A stretch of DNA of 52,576 nt. Origin: Ignavibacteria bacterium. Lineage in GTDB: Bacteria; Bacteroidota; Ignavibacteria; Tepidaquicellales; OLB5. Below are positions 1-10,306 of this stretch, one piece after another. The DNA is taken from assembly GCA_025451455.1 (NCBI GenBank), contig JANWKI010000016.1, positions 1 through 52,576 on the forward strand, in the 5' to 3' direction. The translations under genes were made by a program, and so were the position numbers. Every line of letters starts with the position of its first letter. Positions within the stretch are counted from its first letter, which is position 1. The notes below the pieces were generated by a model. That model worked only from the letters and a program-made list of their open reading frames with translations, had not been told where the DNA came from and did not search any database.

Positions 1-156
1 CAGGGCAAAGAGGTTGCAAATCCGGTCGAAGAAAAGCTCTCAGCCGGGAGTTATGAGTTCAAATTTGATGCTTCGAAATTATCTTCCGGAACTTATTTCT
101 ATAAGATGATAACATCAGACTTTACGGAAACAAAAAAGATGATTCTCGTTAAATAA
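1..156 (+). CDS. C-terminal fragment of a secreted protein with a T9SS type A sorting tail (5' truncated by window edge)
   Basis: Frame 1 reads QGKEVANPVEEKLSAGSYEFKFDASKLSSGTYFYKMITSDFTETKKMILVK then TAA; the LSSGTYFYK...TKKMILVK ending is typical of T9SS tails. Confidence 0.85.
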   Translation, partial: QGKEVANPVEEKLSAGSYEFKFDASKLSSGTYFYKMITSDFTETKKMILVK

Positions 157-190
157 CCAAATAATAACAAACAGCAAGGGAGTCAAAAAA

Positions 191-2767
191 ATGAAAACAC
201 TTAATTTAATTACAGTATTCATATCGATGGTATTAATATTTCTTTTAAGTTCTGAACAATCCCAAAAGGCGGGAACAACGGAGAAGATCAATCAAGTAAC
301 TGAAGAAACTGAACACAAACTGGCCGAAACTGAAAAGAAGGAAGGACCAGAGCTCGAACAGGAATATTTCACTAGGTGGCATGAACCGTACGGGAACGTC
401 CTTGAGCCGGTTCAAATGAACCAGATCTGGGAAGATATAAACAGATTACCTAAAGAAACTGAACTTAATCAGCTCCCTGTTAATTCGTGGACATGTATTG
501 GACCTTATGGAATGTCTGTAATTAATACCAATGCTCGATATACAGGGCGCATACTCGATATAGATTTGCTTAACTCTTATCCTCAGTTTCAGCTGGATTT
601 CAGGGTTGCTTCGGCAAGCGGCGGTATATGGTCTTTGCTAACAATTCCGCTACCCGGTATACCTGTTTGTATATCAAACAATGATATTACTTCTCAGTCA
701 ATCAGCTGTGTGGCTACTCATCCCTTCAATACCGACATAATTTTCACCGGAACAGGAGAGTCCCAGCAAAGAGCAGGCACCGGGTTGTGGAAAACAACTA
801 ATGGCGGACAAAACTGGGAGCATGTTTCTATGGTACCGCAGCCGGGGGCTTTTTACAGGATAAAGTTCAATCCCGGCAACCCAACCAGGCTGCATACTGT
901 AACCGAACTCGGTTATTACCGTTCAGATAACAGCGGTTTAACATGGACAAGGTATTTTACCGGAAACGTAACAGATATGGCAATCAGGCCGGATAATCCA
1001 AACTATATCTTCATAACTAAAAACGGAGATAGTTTAACAGGCGGAGTATATTCTTCAGTCAACGGCGGAACAAACTGGACAAAGCTAACTTCCGGAATTG
1101 CCACTACAAATGTCGGACGGAGCTCCATTACTTTGTGCAGAACTAACCCAAATATTATCTATGCATCCCTGGGTCAAAGGGACGATAATTCATTGCTTGG
1201 TGTTTGGAAATCCATCAACAATGGAGCAAGCTGGTCAAATGTAACTCCTGGCTCTGATATAGGGGGGAATGCATGGTATAACAATGTTATTTCTGTTTCG
1301 CCAACTAATTCTAATGTAGTTCTGGTTGCAATGACACAGATGGCAAGGACAACAAACGGTGGAAGCTCATGGACTTTGATCAATGATGAAAATCTTCACG
1401 TCGACCACCATGCTTTAACGTGGAGAAACGGTGGTGACACAGTTTATTCAGGCAATGATGGTGGTTTTTCGCGTTCTGTTAATGGTGGAGCAACCTGGAC
1501 CAATACTTATAACAATTACGGAATTACACAATTTTATAATTTCGATGTAGGTGTAAGTAATACAGCAGTAATATTCGGAGGCTCCCAGGATAACGGTGTT
1601 TTGGGAACAACAACTTTTAACGGGGGAAGTGCGAACTGGCAGCATACTCTCGGCGGAGACGGAGCAGGTATTGCCATCGATCCAACAAATGCTGCAAGAA
1701 TTTATAGTGTGAACGGTGCATACGGCGGCTCATATCTTTTCTTTAGGCAAAAGTCCGGCAATACGGGCCAGAGCTGGAACAGCTTTAACAGCGGGCTTCC
1801 GGCAAACTCTGATTGGGCTCCCAAAATCAGAGCAGGTTTACAAAACCCTCCTGTTTTATATACTAATGTAACTAATTATGTGTATTCTTCATCCAGCCCC
1901 TATACTTCATGGACTCAATTTTCTGCAGCTTTTACAGGACCTGTAACTAACCTTATTGTACCTAATACAAGCAGTGATAGATTGTTTGCTTGCATTGGCG
2001 GTGGTACACAGAAACTGATGTATTATTATAGTGGCACCTGGCATGATATATCCGCCGGTTTGCCTTCAAATGGGCGTGTGAAGTCAGTACAATCCAAAAC
2101 CAATGTATTAGGAACATATACGTATGCAGTAATGAATGGTTTTTCACCCGGGCAGAAAATTTTCCGGACAACAGATGCAGGGGCAACATGGACAAATGTA
2201 TCAGGCGATTTACCAAATGTTCCTCTTTCAGATGTCGTTATTCATCCATCATTAACTACGAACATACTTTATTTGGGAAGCGAGTTTGGCTGCTACAGAA
2301 CTACTAACGGCGGGACAAACTGGCACAGATGGAATAACGGGATGCCGGAATCTAACATAGTAACTGAATTGAAATATATTGACAGTATCTCTGCTCGCAA
2401 TAAATTTTATATACTGGCAGCAACTTATGGCAGGTCTTTCTGGATACGTGAAATTGGGGGAGACGACCCTGTCAGTATTAATAATAATAATTCAGAAGTT
2501 CCCGATCATTATTCCTTAAGTCAGAATTATCCGAATCCATTCAATCCCGGGACAGTGATCAGCTATGGATTACCTGTTAACAGTTTTGTTACATTGAAAA
2601 TTTATGATGCAGTTGGCAGGGAAATCGAAACCTTGGTAAAAGGAAAATTTAACGCAGGATTGCATCAAGCAGAATGGAATGCAATAAATTACCCGAGTGG
2701 AGTATATTTTTACAAATTAGAATCAGAAGGGTTTATCACCACAAAGAAAATGATACTTGTGAAGTAG
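191..2767 (+). CDS. Secreted BNR/VPS10-sortilin-like beta-propeller protein with T9SS type A sorting domain
   Basis: Repeated WKTTNGGQNW / YRSDNSGLTW / RTTNGGTNW motifs; C-terminus YSLSQNYPNPFNPGTVISYGLP...SGVYFYKLESEGFITTKKMILVK; N-terminal signal peptide. Confidence 0.9.
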   Translation: MKTLNLITVFISMVLIFLLSSEQSQKAGTTEKINQVTEETEHKLAETEKKEGPELEQEYFTRWHEPYGNVLEPVQMNQIWEDINRLPKETELNQLPVNSWTCIGPYGMSVINTNARYTGRILDIDLLNSYPQFQLDFRVASASGGIWSLLTIPLPGIPVCISNNDITSQSISCVATHPFNTDIIFTGTGESQQRAGTGLWKTTNGGQNWEHVSMVPQPGAFYRIKFNPGNPTRLHTVTELGYYRSDNSGLTWTRYFTGNVTDMAIRPDNPNYIFITKNGDSLTGGVYSSVNGGTNWTKLTSGIATTNVGRSSITLCRTNPNIIYASLGQRDDNSLLGVWKSINNGASWSNVTPGSDIGGNAWYNNVISVSPTNSNVVLVAMTQMARTTNGGSSWTLINDENLHVDHHALTWRNGGDTVYSGNDGGFSRSVNGGATWTNTYNNYGITQFYNFDVGVSNTAVIFGGSQDNGVLGTTTFNGGSANWQHTLGGDGAGIAIDPTNAARIYSVNGAYGGSYLFFRQKSGNTGQSWNSFNSGLPANSDWAPKIRAGLQNPPVLYTNVTNYVYSSSSPYTSWTQFSAAFTGPVTNLIVPNTSSDRLFACIGGGTQKLMYYYSGTWHDISAGLPSNGRVKSVQSKTNVLGTYTYAVMNGFSPGQKIFRTTDAGATWTNVSGDLPNVPLSDVVIHPSLTTNILYLGSEFGCYRTTNGGTNWHRWNNGMPESNIVTELKYIDSISARNKFYILAATYGRSFWIREIGGDDPVSINNNNSEVPDHYSLSQNYPNPFNPGTVISYGLPVNSFVTLKIYDAVGREIETLVKGKFNAGLHQAEWNAINYPSGVYFYKLESEGFITTKKMILVK

Positions 2768-2800
2768 TAAATGTAAAGAGAGTTCAGTGATTTAAAATGA

Positions 2801-2827
2801 AAAACCCGTCTTAATAAGACGGGTTTT
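2801..2827. terminator. Bidirectional intrinsic terminator between convergent genes
   Basis: Perfect 12-bp inverted repeat aaaacccgtctt-aat-aagacgggtttt with flanking A/T tracts. Confidence 0.85.
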
Positions 2828-2889
2828 GTTTTATGGCATTTTTTATTTATTGGCCCGGAAGATTGAAACACCAGGTCATCTCTCAATAT

Positions 2890-3405
2890 CTACCTTGGTA
2901 ATGAACCACTGCCTGCGGCTAATACTATACCATCTCTTGTAGCCTGCCAGTTGAAATCCATGCTTGGTCTTCTGGTTATTTTAACATCGATCCAAAGCGG
3001 CCTTCCAATCTGCCCGGGTTGAATAGGCTGTCCGAACTGTCCTGCTTTTACACCTATTTTGCCTTTTGATCTGTCAGTTGTATTATTATCCATTATCCAT
3101 CCCGAAGGAAATGTGCTGAAACCGATTATTGCCGTTGTTGTATCAATAAATTGTACATGGAAATCATTGATGATTGTATCAGTCATATTATTGGTTACTT
3201 TAAAATAGTAACCGTCTACATTCCCTTTTACAACTTCGACGGAAATATTACTTGTAAGGTTACCGGTTTCGGTATTTATTGAAATTGATTCGTTCTGAGA
3301 CGGGCCAAAAATATTTGAATTTTCACTGCATGCTGAAAAAATTACCATTATTGCAAGTAATGCTGCAAATAACGCTGATTTTATGCTGATTTTTGTGTTT
3401 TTCAT
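2890..3405 (-). CDS. Putative lipoprotein of unknown function
   Basis: 171 aa; MKNTKISIKSALFAALLAIMVIFSACSENSN carries a lipobox-like FSAC. Confidence 0.75.
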   Translation of the reverse strand: MKNTKISIKSALFAALLAIMVIFSACSENSNIFGPSQNESISINTETGNLTSNISVEVVKGNVDGYYFKVTNNMTDTIINDFHVQFIDTTTAIIGFSTFPSGWIMDNNTTDRSKGKIGVKAGQFGQPIQPGQIGRPLWIDVKITRRPSMDFNWQATRDGIVLAAGSGSLPR

Positions 3406-3555
3406 TTTATTATCCTCCTTAGGATGTTTAATTTTTTACTTATACAAAGATATTTTTAAACCTTGCACAAACCTTATCAATTTCCTTAACACCTGAAATC
3501 AGCTTTGAAAATCATCTTTGTTGGTCTTATCACCGCCAACACGTATATTTGTAAT

Positions 3556-4788
3556 ATGAACTTACTGATTGAAAACGCAAAACAGATAGTAACTTGCCAT
3601 ACCAAAGGCAGAAAATACAAAGCAGGTAAATTCCAGTCCGAAATAGGGTTGATTGAAAATGCCAGCATTTATGTTGAAAACGGCAGGATAAAATGGCTCG
3701 GTAAAAAAATTCCCGCTTCCATTAAAAAGCTGAACATTAAGAAGATTGATGCAAATAATAAGACAGTTCTACCGGGTTTTATCGATTCGCATACTCATTT
3801 AGTATTTGCAGGCGATAGGGCAAATGAATACTCAATGAGGATTAAAGGAAGTACTTATGAGGAAATTGCAAAAGCCTGGGGAGGCATAATCAGTACCGTT
3901 AAGGCAGTCAGAAAAGCAGCAAAAATCGAGCTGAAAAAACTTGCCTTACGGAGGATTCTGTCATCTGTTTCTTTTGGAGTTACAACTATTGAGGCAAAAT
4001 CCGGTTACGGACTTGATACCAAAACAGAGATCAAAATGCTTGAGGTCATTAATGAACTCAACAGAGAAAGCCCTATTGATGTATATTCTACTTTCCTGGG
4101 AGCTCATGCATTTCCAAAAGATAAATCCGGAAGTGAATATATTGATGAGATCCTTTATGAAATGATACCATTAATAGCTAAGCGTAATCTTGCAACTTAT
4201 ATTGATGCTTTTTGCGAAAAGAATTATTTTTCGGTCAGTGAAATAAAAAAAATATTCAAGCAGGGCATTAGATTCGGCTTAGTGCCTAAACTTCACACTA
4301 ACCAGTTTTATTCAATTGGCGGAATAAAGGCAGCCGTAGAATGCGGTGCAATATCAGTTGATCATCTTGAAGTAATGAACAGTAAGGATATAAACGCACT
4401 TAGAGGCAGCGATACTGTTGCTTGTTTACTTCCGGCAGTGTCGTATTTTCTTGATATTCCCTATACCCCTGCAAGAAAACTAATTGAGAATAAAATACCA
4501 GTGGCTCTTGCTACTGACTTTAACCCGGGAAGCGCTATGAGTGAAAATATCCAGCTTACAATGAGCTTGGCTGTACAAATGTTAAAGATGAATATAGAAG
4601 AGACAATCAATGCTGTAACCATTAATGCTGCTGCAGCTCTTGGTGTATCGCATAATACAGGAAGCATTGAGCCCGGGAAACAGGGCGATATACTTATTTT
4701 TGATACACCGGGATACAGAGATATTATATATCATTTTGGAGTAAATCAGCTGGATAAGGTGATAAAACGCGGTAAAGTAATAAATTAA
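3556..4788 (+). CDS. hutI: Imidazolonepropionase
   Basis: Amidohydrolase motifs VLPGFIDSHTHLVFAGDRANEY, KSGYGLD, HTNQF, ALATDFNPGS. ATG at 3556 is preferred over the TTG at 3505 of the ORF track. Confidence 0.93.
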   Translation: MNLLIENAKQIVTCHTKGRKYKAGKFQSEIGLIENASIYVENGRIKWLGKKIPASIKKLNIKKIDANNKTVLPGFIDSHTHLVFAGDRANEYSMRIKGSTYEEIAKAWGGIISTVKAVRKAAKIELKKLALRRILSSVSFGVTTIEAKSGYGLDTKTEIKMLEVINELNRESPIDVYSTFLGAHAFPKDKSGSEYIDEILYEMIPLIAKRNLATYIDAFCEKNYFSVSEIKKIFKQGIRFGLVPKLHTNQFYSIGGIKAAVECGAISVDHLEVMNSKDINALRGSDTVACLLPAVSYFLDIPYTPARKLIENKIPVALATDFNPGSAMSENIQLTMSLAVQMLKMNIEETINAVTINAAAALGVSHNTGSIEPGKQGDILIFDTPGYRDIIYHFGVNQLDKVIKRGKVIN

Positions 4789-5074
4789 TTTGATGATTAA
4801 TAATTTATCTGAGATCCCCGATATTCAAATTTTGAAATATTGGTGAAAATGCAGGACAAAATAATCTGTCACCTTTGAATATATTTCTCTCAGACCCTAA
4901 CTCGAAAATAATAATCCATTTGACTGCATAATTACTTAAGAAATTACTCCTTTTACGGTGCGAGAATTATATACCATAATAGTTAGTATTGAGCTAAAAA
5001 TCATATTTTAACTGAAAAAACATGACTTTAATCCTTCACCTGTTCACGGTATTTACATCAAAGAAAAGACTGAC

Positions 5075-5082
5075 TAACTTTG
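5075..5082 (+). promoter_or_regulatory. Candidate Bacteroidota-type -7 element (TAACTTTG) upstream of a short transcript
   Basis: TAACTTTG matches TAnnTTTG; followed by a 24-aa ORF at 5111 and a strong terminator at 5302. Confidence 0.45.
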
Positions 5083-5110
5083 AATCAAATGAAAATGATG
5101 TACCCCACAA

Positions 5111-5185
5111 ATGAATAAGTATAAAGAAATTGCCGTAATATTTTACCTTACTTTGGCTTTTGTTTTACTAAATCTTGCAATCTGA
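5111..5185 (+). CDS. Candidate small hydrophobic peptide (24 aa)
   Basis: ATG..TGA encodes MNKYKEIAVIFYLTLAFVLLNLAI; lies between a candidate promoter and a terminator. Confidence 0.35.
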   Translation: MNKYKEIAVIFYLTLAFVLLNLAI

Positions 5186-5301
5186 AGCAGATTTTATTTA
5201 AATACTTTATTATTTGTTGACATTATTTTGTTACAAATGTTCTTACTTTCCCCAATGACTGTAAGAATTGTTTCAATATACGTACATTCATGCATTTCTC
5301 C

Positions 5302-5340
5302 TGAAACCCCGCTTTTTTTCAAAGCGGGGTTTCACTTTTT
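5302..5340 (+). terminator. Strong intrinsic terminator not adjacent to an annotated gene end
   Basis: Perfect 14-bp stem tgaaaccccgcttt-ttttc-aaagcggggtttca followed by cttttt. Confidence 0.85.
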
Positions 5341-5422
5341 CCGGAAATACATCCAAATAAAGTAATCATCATCATCTGTTATTGTGAATAAATCATACAT
5401 TTAAACAATCATTTTTAAATGC

Positions 5423-5430
5423 TAACTTTG
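5423..5430 (+). promoter_or_regulatory. Candidate -7 element (TAACTTTG) for ftcD
   Basis: TAACTTTG lies 27 nt upstream of the ATG at 5457. Confidence 0.5.
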
Positions 5431-5456
5431 TAAATAATTCTTAATTTTCCAATCTA

Positions 5457-7076
5457 ATGAGAAAAATTGTCGAGTGTGTACCAAATATTTCCGAAGGCAG
5501 GGATGAAAGTATTATTAATGCATGCGCTGATGCTGTCAGAGCAGTAGATGGTGTTACGCTTCTGGATGTTGACCCGGGGAAATCTACTAACAGAACCGTT
5601 TTTACATTTGTGGGTGATCCTGTTTCCATAGTTGAAGGTGCATTTCAATTTGCTAAAAAAGCATATGAACTTATCGATATGACAAAACATTCCGGCGCTC
5701 ATCCGCGCATGGGTGCTGTTGATGTTGTTCCATTTGTTCCGGTTTCGGGGGTTACAACTTCTGATTGTGTTGAGTGTTCTAAAAAATTCGCAAAGAGGGC
5801 AGGTGAAGAGCTTGGCGTACCCGTTTACCTTTATGAAGAGGCTTCAAAGGATCCGAAGAGAAAATCATTGAAACAGATCCGTGCAGGTGAGTACGAAGGT
5901 TTAAAAAATAAGATTGTAAAAAAGGAATGGAAACCCGATTTCGGCCCTCAGGAATTTGTTCCCTCATCCGGTGCTACTGTAACGGGTGCAAGATTCTTCC
6001 TTATTGCTTACAACGTAAATATACTTGGTACAAAAGAACAGGCGCACAGGATTGCACTAAATATCCGTGAACAGGGCAGGGGACCCAAAGATCCGGGTAA
6101 ATTAAAGGCAATAAAAGCTATCGGATGGTATGTTGATGAATATAACATGGCGCAGGTTTCTATCAACCTTGATAATTATAAAATTACTCCGCCTCATATT
6201 GTATTTGAAGAGTGCGTTAAGGATGCCATGGAAATGAACCTTGCTGCAGCAGGGAGTGAACTTGTGGGTCTTATTCCCCTGGAAGCGATGCTTATGGCTG
6301 CTGAGTATTACATAAAAAAGGAAAAGCTGTTTATAATTGATGAGAAGCAAAAGATAAGGCTTGCCGTTGAACGGCTTGGACTGAATTCAGTATCACCATT
6401 TATACCAGAAAAAAGAATAATAGAATATATGATATCAGAAAAGAAAAATGAACCGCTTGCTTCTATGACCGTCAGGGATTTCATCGAGCTTGTCGGGGCA
6501 AGAACTTCAGCACCGGGAGGCGGAAGCGTTTCGGCGCTTATTGCTGCAATGGGAGCAGCGCTTGGAGCTATGATGGGCTGGATGAGTTACGGGAGCAAGA
6601 AATTTGAGCATCTTGATTCCAAAATGAGGAAACTGATACCGCCTCTGCATGAAAATATGATGAAGCTTATCCCGATGATAGATGCTGATACGAATGCATT
6701 TAATGATTACATGACTGCAATGAAGCTGCCAAAAGGCACTGATAAGGAAAACAAGCTGAGAAATGAAAAAATGCAGGAAGGATTGAAAAAGGCCATTAAC
6801 GTACCGCTTGAAGTAATGCGGACTGCGGATTCATGCTGGCCGGAAATGACAGAGCTTGCTAAAATTGGGAATGTGAATTCAGCTAGCGATCTTGCAGTTG
6901 GTGCAAAATCGCTTGAAACAGGAATATGGGGAGCCTTTAAGAATGTTGAGATAAACCTTGTGCAAATTAAAGATGATAAATATAAGAAAGTAGTACTGAA
7001 AGAAGGAAATGAGATCATGAGTAGGGCTGCAAAGAATCTGGCAAACATTGAAAAAATATTACTTGGAAGAAAGTAA
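5457..7076 (+). CDS. ftcD: Bifunctional glutamate formimidoyltransferase / formimidoyltetrahydrofolate cyclodeaminase
   Basis: N-terminal MRKIVECVPNISEGRD formiminotransferase signature; C-terminal FIELVGARTSAPGGGSVSALIAAMGAALGAMM cyclodeaminase signature. Confidence 0.93.
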   Translation: MRKIVECVPNISEGRDESIINACADAVRAVDGVTLLDVDPGKSTNRTVFTFVGDPVSIVEGAFQFAKKAYELIDMTKHSGAHPRMGAVDVVPFVPVSGVTTSDCVECSKKFAKRAGEELGVPVYLYEEASKDPKRKSLKQIRAGEYEGLKNKIVKKEWKPDFGPQEFVPSSGATVTGARFFLIAYNVNILGTKEQAHRIALNIREQGRGPKDPGKLKAIKAIGWYVDEYNMAQVSINLDNYKITPPHIVFEECVKDAMEMNLAAAGSELVGLIPLEAMLMAAEYYIKKEKLFIIDEKQKIRLAVERLGLNSVSPFIPEKRIIEYMISEKKNEPLASMTVRDFIELVGARTSAPGGGSVSALIAAMGAALGAMMGWMSYGSKKFEHLDSKMRKLIPPLHENMMKLIPMIDADTNAFNDYMTAMKLPKGTDKENKLRNEKMQEGLKKAINVPLEVMRTADSCWPEMTELAKIGNVNSASDLAVGAKSLETGIWGAFKNVEINLVQIKDDKYKKVVLKEGNEIMSRAAKNLANIEKILLGRK

Positions 7077-7140
7077 ACATTTTAATTCTCATACCCGGGC
7101 CGTAGCTTAGGAATGAGAATATGAACTTAAAATATATATC

Positions 7141-10100
7141 TTACGGAAGTTTCTGATCCTTCTTATCAAACTCATCCCGTGTCATAAGCTTTATTCCGTT
7201 TGCGCCAAGACCTGCGTTTACTTTGCTCAGATAGTTCTTATAAACTTCGTCGATCTTTTTCACAGCAGACTGTATTTCAGTTTCAAACCCTCCAATTCTC
7301 TCAATCTGTGCTTCGGTAGGCCTGCCGTTAAACCAGGCTACAGAAGTATAAAGGTTGCCCAGTCTTTCTCTCAATTGTTCCTCGCCGGTAATCTGCCCTT
7401 CTTTAGTAGCAACAAGTTCTTTGCGGATCTCTTCCAGCTTATCTATTAGCGTTTTACCGGCTGATTTTTCTACTTTTCCTTCTTCAATTAATTTAGAAGT
7501 TTCAGTCTGCACTTTATTTATATTTTCAACCGCAAAAGCGAGGTCTTCCTCCATCTTAAAGATCTTCATGGAGGTTTCATACTGAAGTGCTATATCTTCT
7601 TTACTGTACGGCGAAAGCGGATTTACTTTAAGGTCAATAGTACCTTCAATAATTTTATTCCCAGCAAAGAGCTTAATCGGATATACCCCTTCCTGAACGA
7701 ACGGAGAAGCAAACCCGCTTTGATCCGGCCTGACGCCTTTTGCAACTTTTGGCGGTTTAACACGCATATCCCAGGTAATCCTGTTAATACCTTTTCTTTT
7801 TGTGCCGGGTATGGATTTAAGCATTACTCCGCTTTGGTCGTAAATTTCAACCTTAACATCGCCGGTAACTACCCTGTCCTTTAAATAATACTCAATTACT
7901 GCATCCTCAGTTGAATTCTCTCCAACATACGTACCTGCCTGATTGGGGAATGTACCTCCAAGGAATCCGCCGTAAGTATAGTTCTGTCTAGTAGGCAAAA
8001 AAGCAGCATCAGAGCCGAGTAATTCCTGTGAAATATTTCTGATCGCAGTCAGGTCATCAATGATCATTATACCTCTTCCGTGAGTAGCAAGCAGCAGGTC
8101 ATTTGTTTCCGGCTGGATTGCGATATCCCTTATTTCTGCATTCGGAACATTTGCAGAATATTGAGCCCAGCTGGCACCTCCATCGATACTGATAAACAAA
8201 CCAAATACAGATCCTGCAAACAGCAGGTTTGGACTGATAATATCCTGTTTGATCTTGTGTACGTACCCGTTAATATCATTTGTAGCAATTGATATCCATG
8301 TTTTTCCCAGATCAGTAGTCTTGTAAATATATGGCTTTTTATCTCCCATTGCATGATTATCAAAAGATACAAATGCAGTGTTCTTTTCAAATTTACTTGC
8401 ATCAATTCCTGATACCCACGCATTCTTGGGTAAGTTCGGAAAATTTTTGACAACATTTGTCCAGCTGGCTCCGGTGTTATCGCTTACCTGAACATTTCCG
8501 TCATCAGTGCCGACCCAGATAATATTTTCATCGGCCGGTGATTCGCAGATAGTAAAAATAGTACAGTGATTTTCCGCTGATGAATTATCGACTGAGAGCC
8601 CTCCCGATTCTTCCTGCTTCTGCTTTTCAGGATCATTTGTAGAAAGGTCAGGAGATATTCTGTCCCAGGTAGTTCCCTTATCCCTTGAACGGTATAAAAA
8701 TTGTGAACCGATATAAATTGTTCCTGGGTTAAGTGTGCTTTGATGTACAGCTGTATTCCAGTTAAACCTGAGCTTTAATGCGTTATCATGTGTCAGAGGT
8801 TTTATATCTCTGTTCTCATTAATTCTTTTATCGAACCTGGTTAAGCCGCCCCCCTGCCATTCCCAATAAATAATATTCGGGTCACTGAGGTCAGGCATGA
8901 CCTGAAAACCGTCACCGAAACCTACTGATTTCCAGTCGCTGTTTTTAATTCCTCCCGGACTGTTTGATGGGCCAAACCATGAACCGTTATCCTGCAAGCC
9001 GCCGTAAACATTGTAGAAAGGTTTGTTGAGATCATAATTAACATGATAGTATTGTGATAAGGGAAGATTGTTAAAGAATATAAAATTATTTCCCCTGTCG
9101 TAAGAAACATACAAACCTCCATCAGTGCCTAAATAAATGTTTTGGGGATTGTTTGGATTTATCCACAAAGCATGATGATCGCCGTGTACCCATCCGCCTT
9201 CAAATGAAGCATCACGGAAAGACTGCCCACCGTCATCACTCATCGATAGAGAAAATGCCGGTCTGTAGATTCTTTTTTCATCGGTCGGGTCAACAGCCAG
9301 TACACTGAAATAGAACGGTCTCGCCGTAACATTTCCGCTGGCGCTGTTTCTTTTCCAGGTGTTACCGCCGTCATTTGATTCAAACAAGCCTGTATTATGT
9401 GATTCAGCAATTGCATAAATTTTTTTCGGGTCTGATGGCGATATTGCCAGGCAGATCCTGCCCAAAATTCCGTCCTCAGTGAATGACTGGTCAATTCTAT
9501 CCCAGCTTTCACCACCGTCAATAGTTTTGTACAATCCGCTTCCTTCACCACCCGAAGAAAAAGCCCAGGGTTTTCTTCTGAATTGCCACATTGATGCGTA
9601 CAGTACCTTCGGATCCTTAGGGTCCATTACAACATCAGCGCATCCGGTTTTTTCATCTATATATAATATCTTTTCCCATGTCGCACCGCCGTCTTTTGTT
9701 TTATACAGTCCCCTGTCTTCGCTATCACCCCATAACGGGCCGGGTGCAGCAACATAAACCACATTACTGTTTGAAGGGTCAATTATAATTCTGGCAATAT
9801 GCTCTGTATTATCAAGCCCTGTTTTTTTCCAGTTGTCTCCGCCGTCATCTGTCTTATATATCCCATCACCAATTGCAACGCTGTTGCGCATGTTCGATTC
9901 ACCTGTACCAACCCATACAACGTTCGGATTCTTTTGGTCAATAGTAATAGCGCCAATAGACTGTGCATATTTATCAAAAACAGATTTGAATACAGCCCCT
10001 CCATTGAGTGTCTTCCATACACCGCCACCGGCAGCGCCAACGTACAGAATTCTTGGGTCACTGTTAACTCCGTCAATAGCCGTTATCCTTCCGCTCATAG

Positions 10101-10236
10101 TTGCAGGGCCGATCTGCCTTGACGTCAATGCTCCAAATAAAGCGGAATTTATCTTAACCTGTGCATTTACATGTAAAATACCGAGAAACAAAAATACAGG
10201 AAGGAAATATGATAATGATTTATTAACGATCTTCAT
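7141..10236 (-). CDS. Large secreted BNR/VPS10-type 'glycosyl hydrolase' beta-propeller protein without an obvious T9SS tail
   Basis: 1031 aa; SRQIGPATMSGRITAIDGVNSDPRILYVGAAGGGVWKTLNGG, many YKTxDGGxxW repeats, signal peptide. Confidence 0.88.
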   Translation of the reverse strand: MKIVNKSLSYFLPVFLFLGILHVNAQVKINSALFGALTSRQIGPATMSGRITAIDGVNSDPRILYVGAAGGGVWKTLNGGAVFKSVFDKYAQSIGAITIDQKNPNVVWVGTGESNMRNSVAIGDGIYKTDDGGDNWKKTGLDNTEHIARIIIDPSNSNVVYVAAPGPLWGDSEDRGLYKTKDGGATWEKILYIDEKTGCADVVMDPKDPKVLYASMWQFRRKPWAFSSGGEGSGLYKTIDGGESWDRIDQSFTEDGILGRICLAISPSDPKKIYAIAESHNTGLFESNDGGNTWKRNSASGNVTARPFYFSVLAVDPTDEKRIYRPAFSLSMSDDGGQSFRDASFEGGWVHGDHHALWINPNNPQNIYLGTDGGLYVSYDRGNNFIFFNNLPLSQYYHVNYDLNKPFYNVYGGLQDNGSWFGPSNSPGGIKNSDWKSVGFGDGFQVMPDLSDPNIIYWEWQGGGLTRFDKRINENRDIKPLTHDNALKLRFNWNTAVHQSTLNPGTIYIGSQFLYRSRDKGTTWDRISPDLSTNDPEKQKQEESGGLSVDNSSAENHCTIFTICESPADENIIWVGTDDGNVQVSDNTGASWTNVVKNFPNLPKNAWVSGIDASKFEKNTAFVSFDNHAMGDKKPYIYKTTDLGKTWISIATNDINGYVHKIKQDIISPNLLFAGSVFGLFISIDGGASWAQYSANVPNAEIRDIAIQPETNDLLLATHGRGIMIIDDLTAIRNISQELLGSDAAFLPTRQNYTYGGFLGGTFPNQAGTYVGENSTEDAVIEYYLKDRVVTGDVKVEIYDQSGVMLKSIPGTKRKGINRITWDMRVKPPKVAKGVRPDQSGFASPFVQEGVYPIKLFAGNKIIEGTIDLKVNPLSPYSKEDIALQYETSMKIFKMEEDLAFAVENINKVQTETSKLIEEGKVEKSAGKTLIDKLEEIRKELVATKEGQITGEEQLRERLGNLYTSVAWFNGRPTEAQIERIGGFETEIQSAVKKIDEVYKNYLSKVNAGLGANGIKLMTRDEFDKKDQKLP

Positions 10237-10306
10237 TTGTAATTATTTTTAAGTGATTTATAAAACAACAGCGCTTACAAAAAAGTTTTCCCCCGAAGAT
10301 ATAATT

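Noticed and set aside
5454-5702. Minus-strand ORFs (5441, 5454) overlapping the ftcD start
   Set aside because: Antisense to a strongly conserved coding region; no motif.
7085-7120. attctcat...atgagaat inverted repeat between convergent ftcD and BNR genes
   Set aside because: Only 8 bp with a 20-nt interior and no clear T tract; too weak to call as a terminator or repeat.
191-10236. The two BNR/VPS10-like proteins (191..2767 and 7141..10236) as a duplicated pair
   Set aside because: They share only the common propeller repeat motif, differ in length, N-terminus and presence of a T9SS tail, and flank unrelated genes.
9479-10252. Plus-strand ORFs (9479, 9799, 9833) antisense to the BNR protein
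   Set aside because: Overlap each other in different frames and show repeats (SPPSIVLYNPLPSPPEE, SPPSSVLYIPSPI) that are antisense echoes of the GGxxW repeats.
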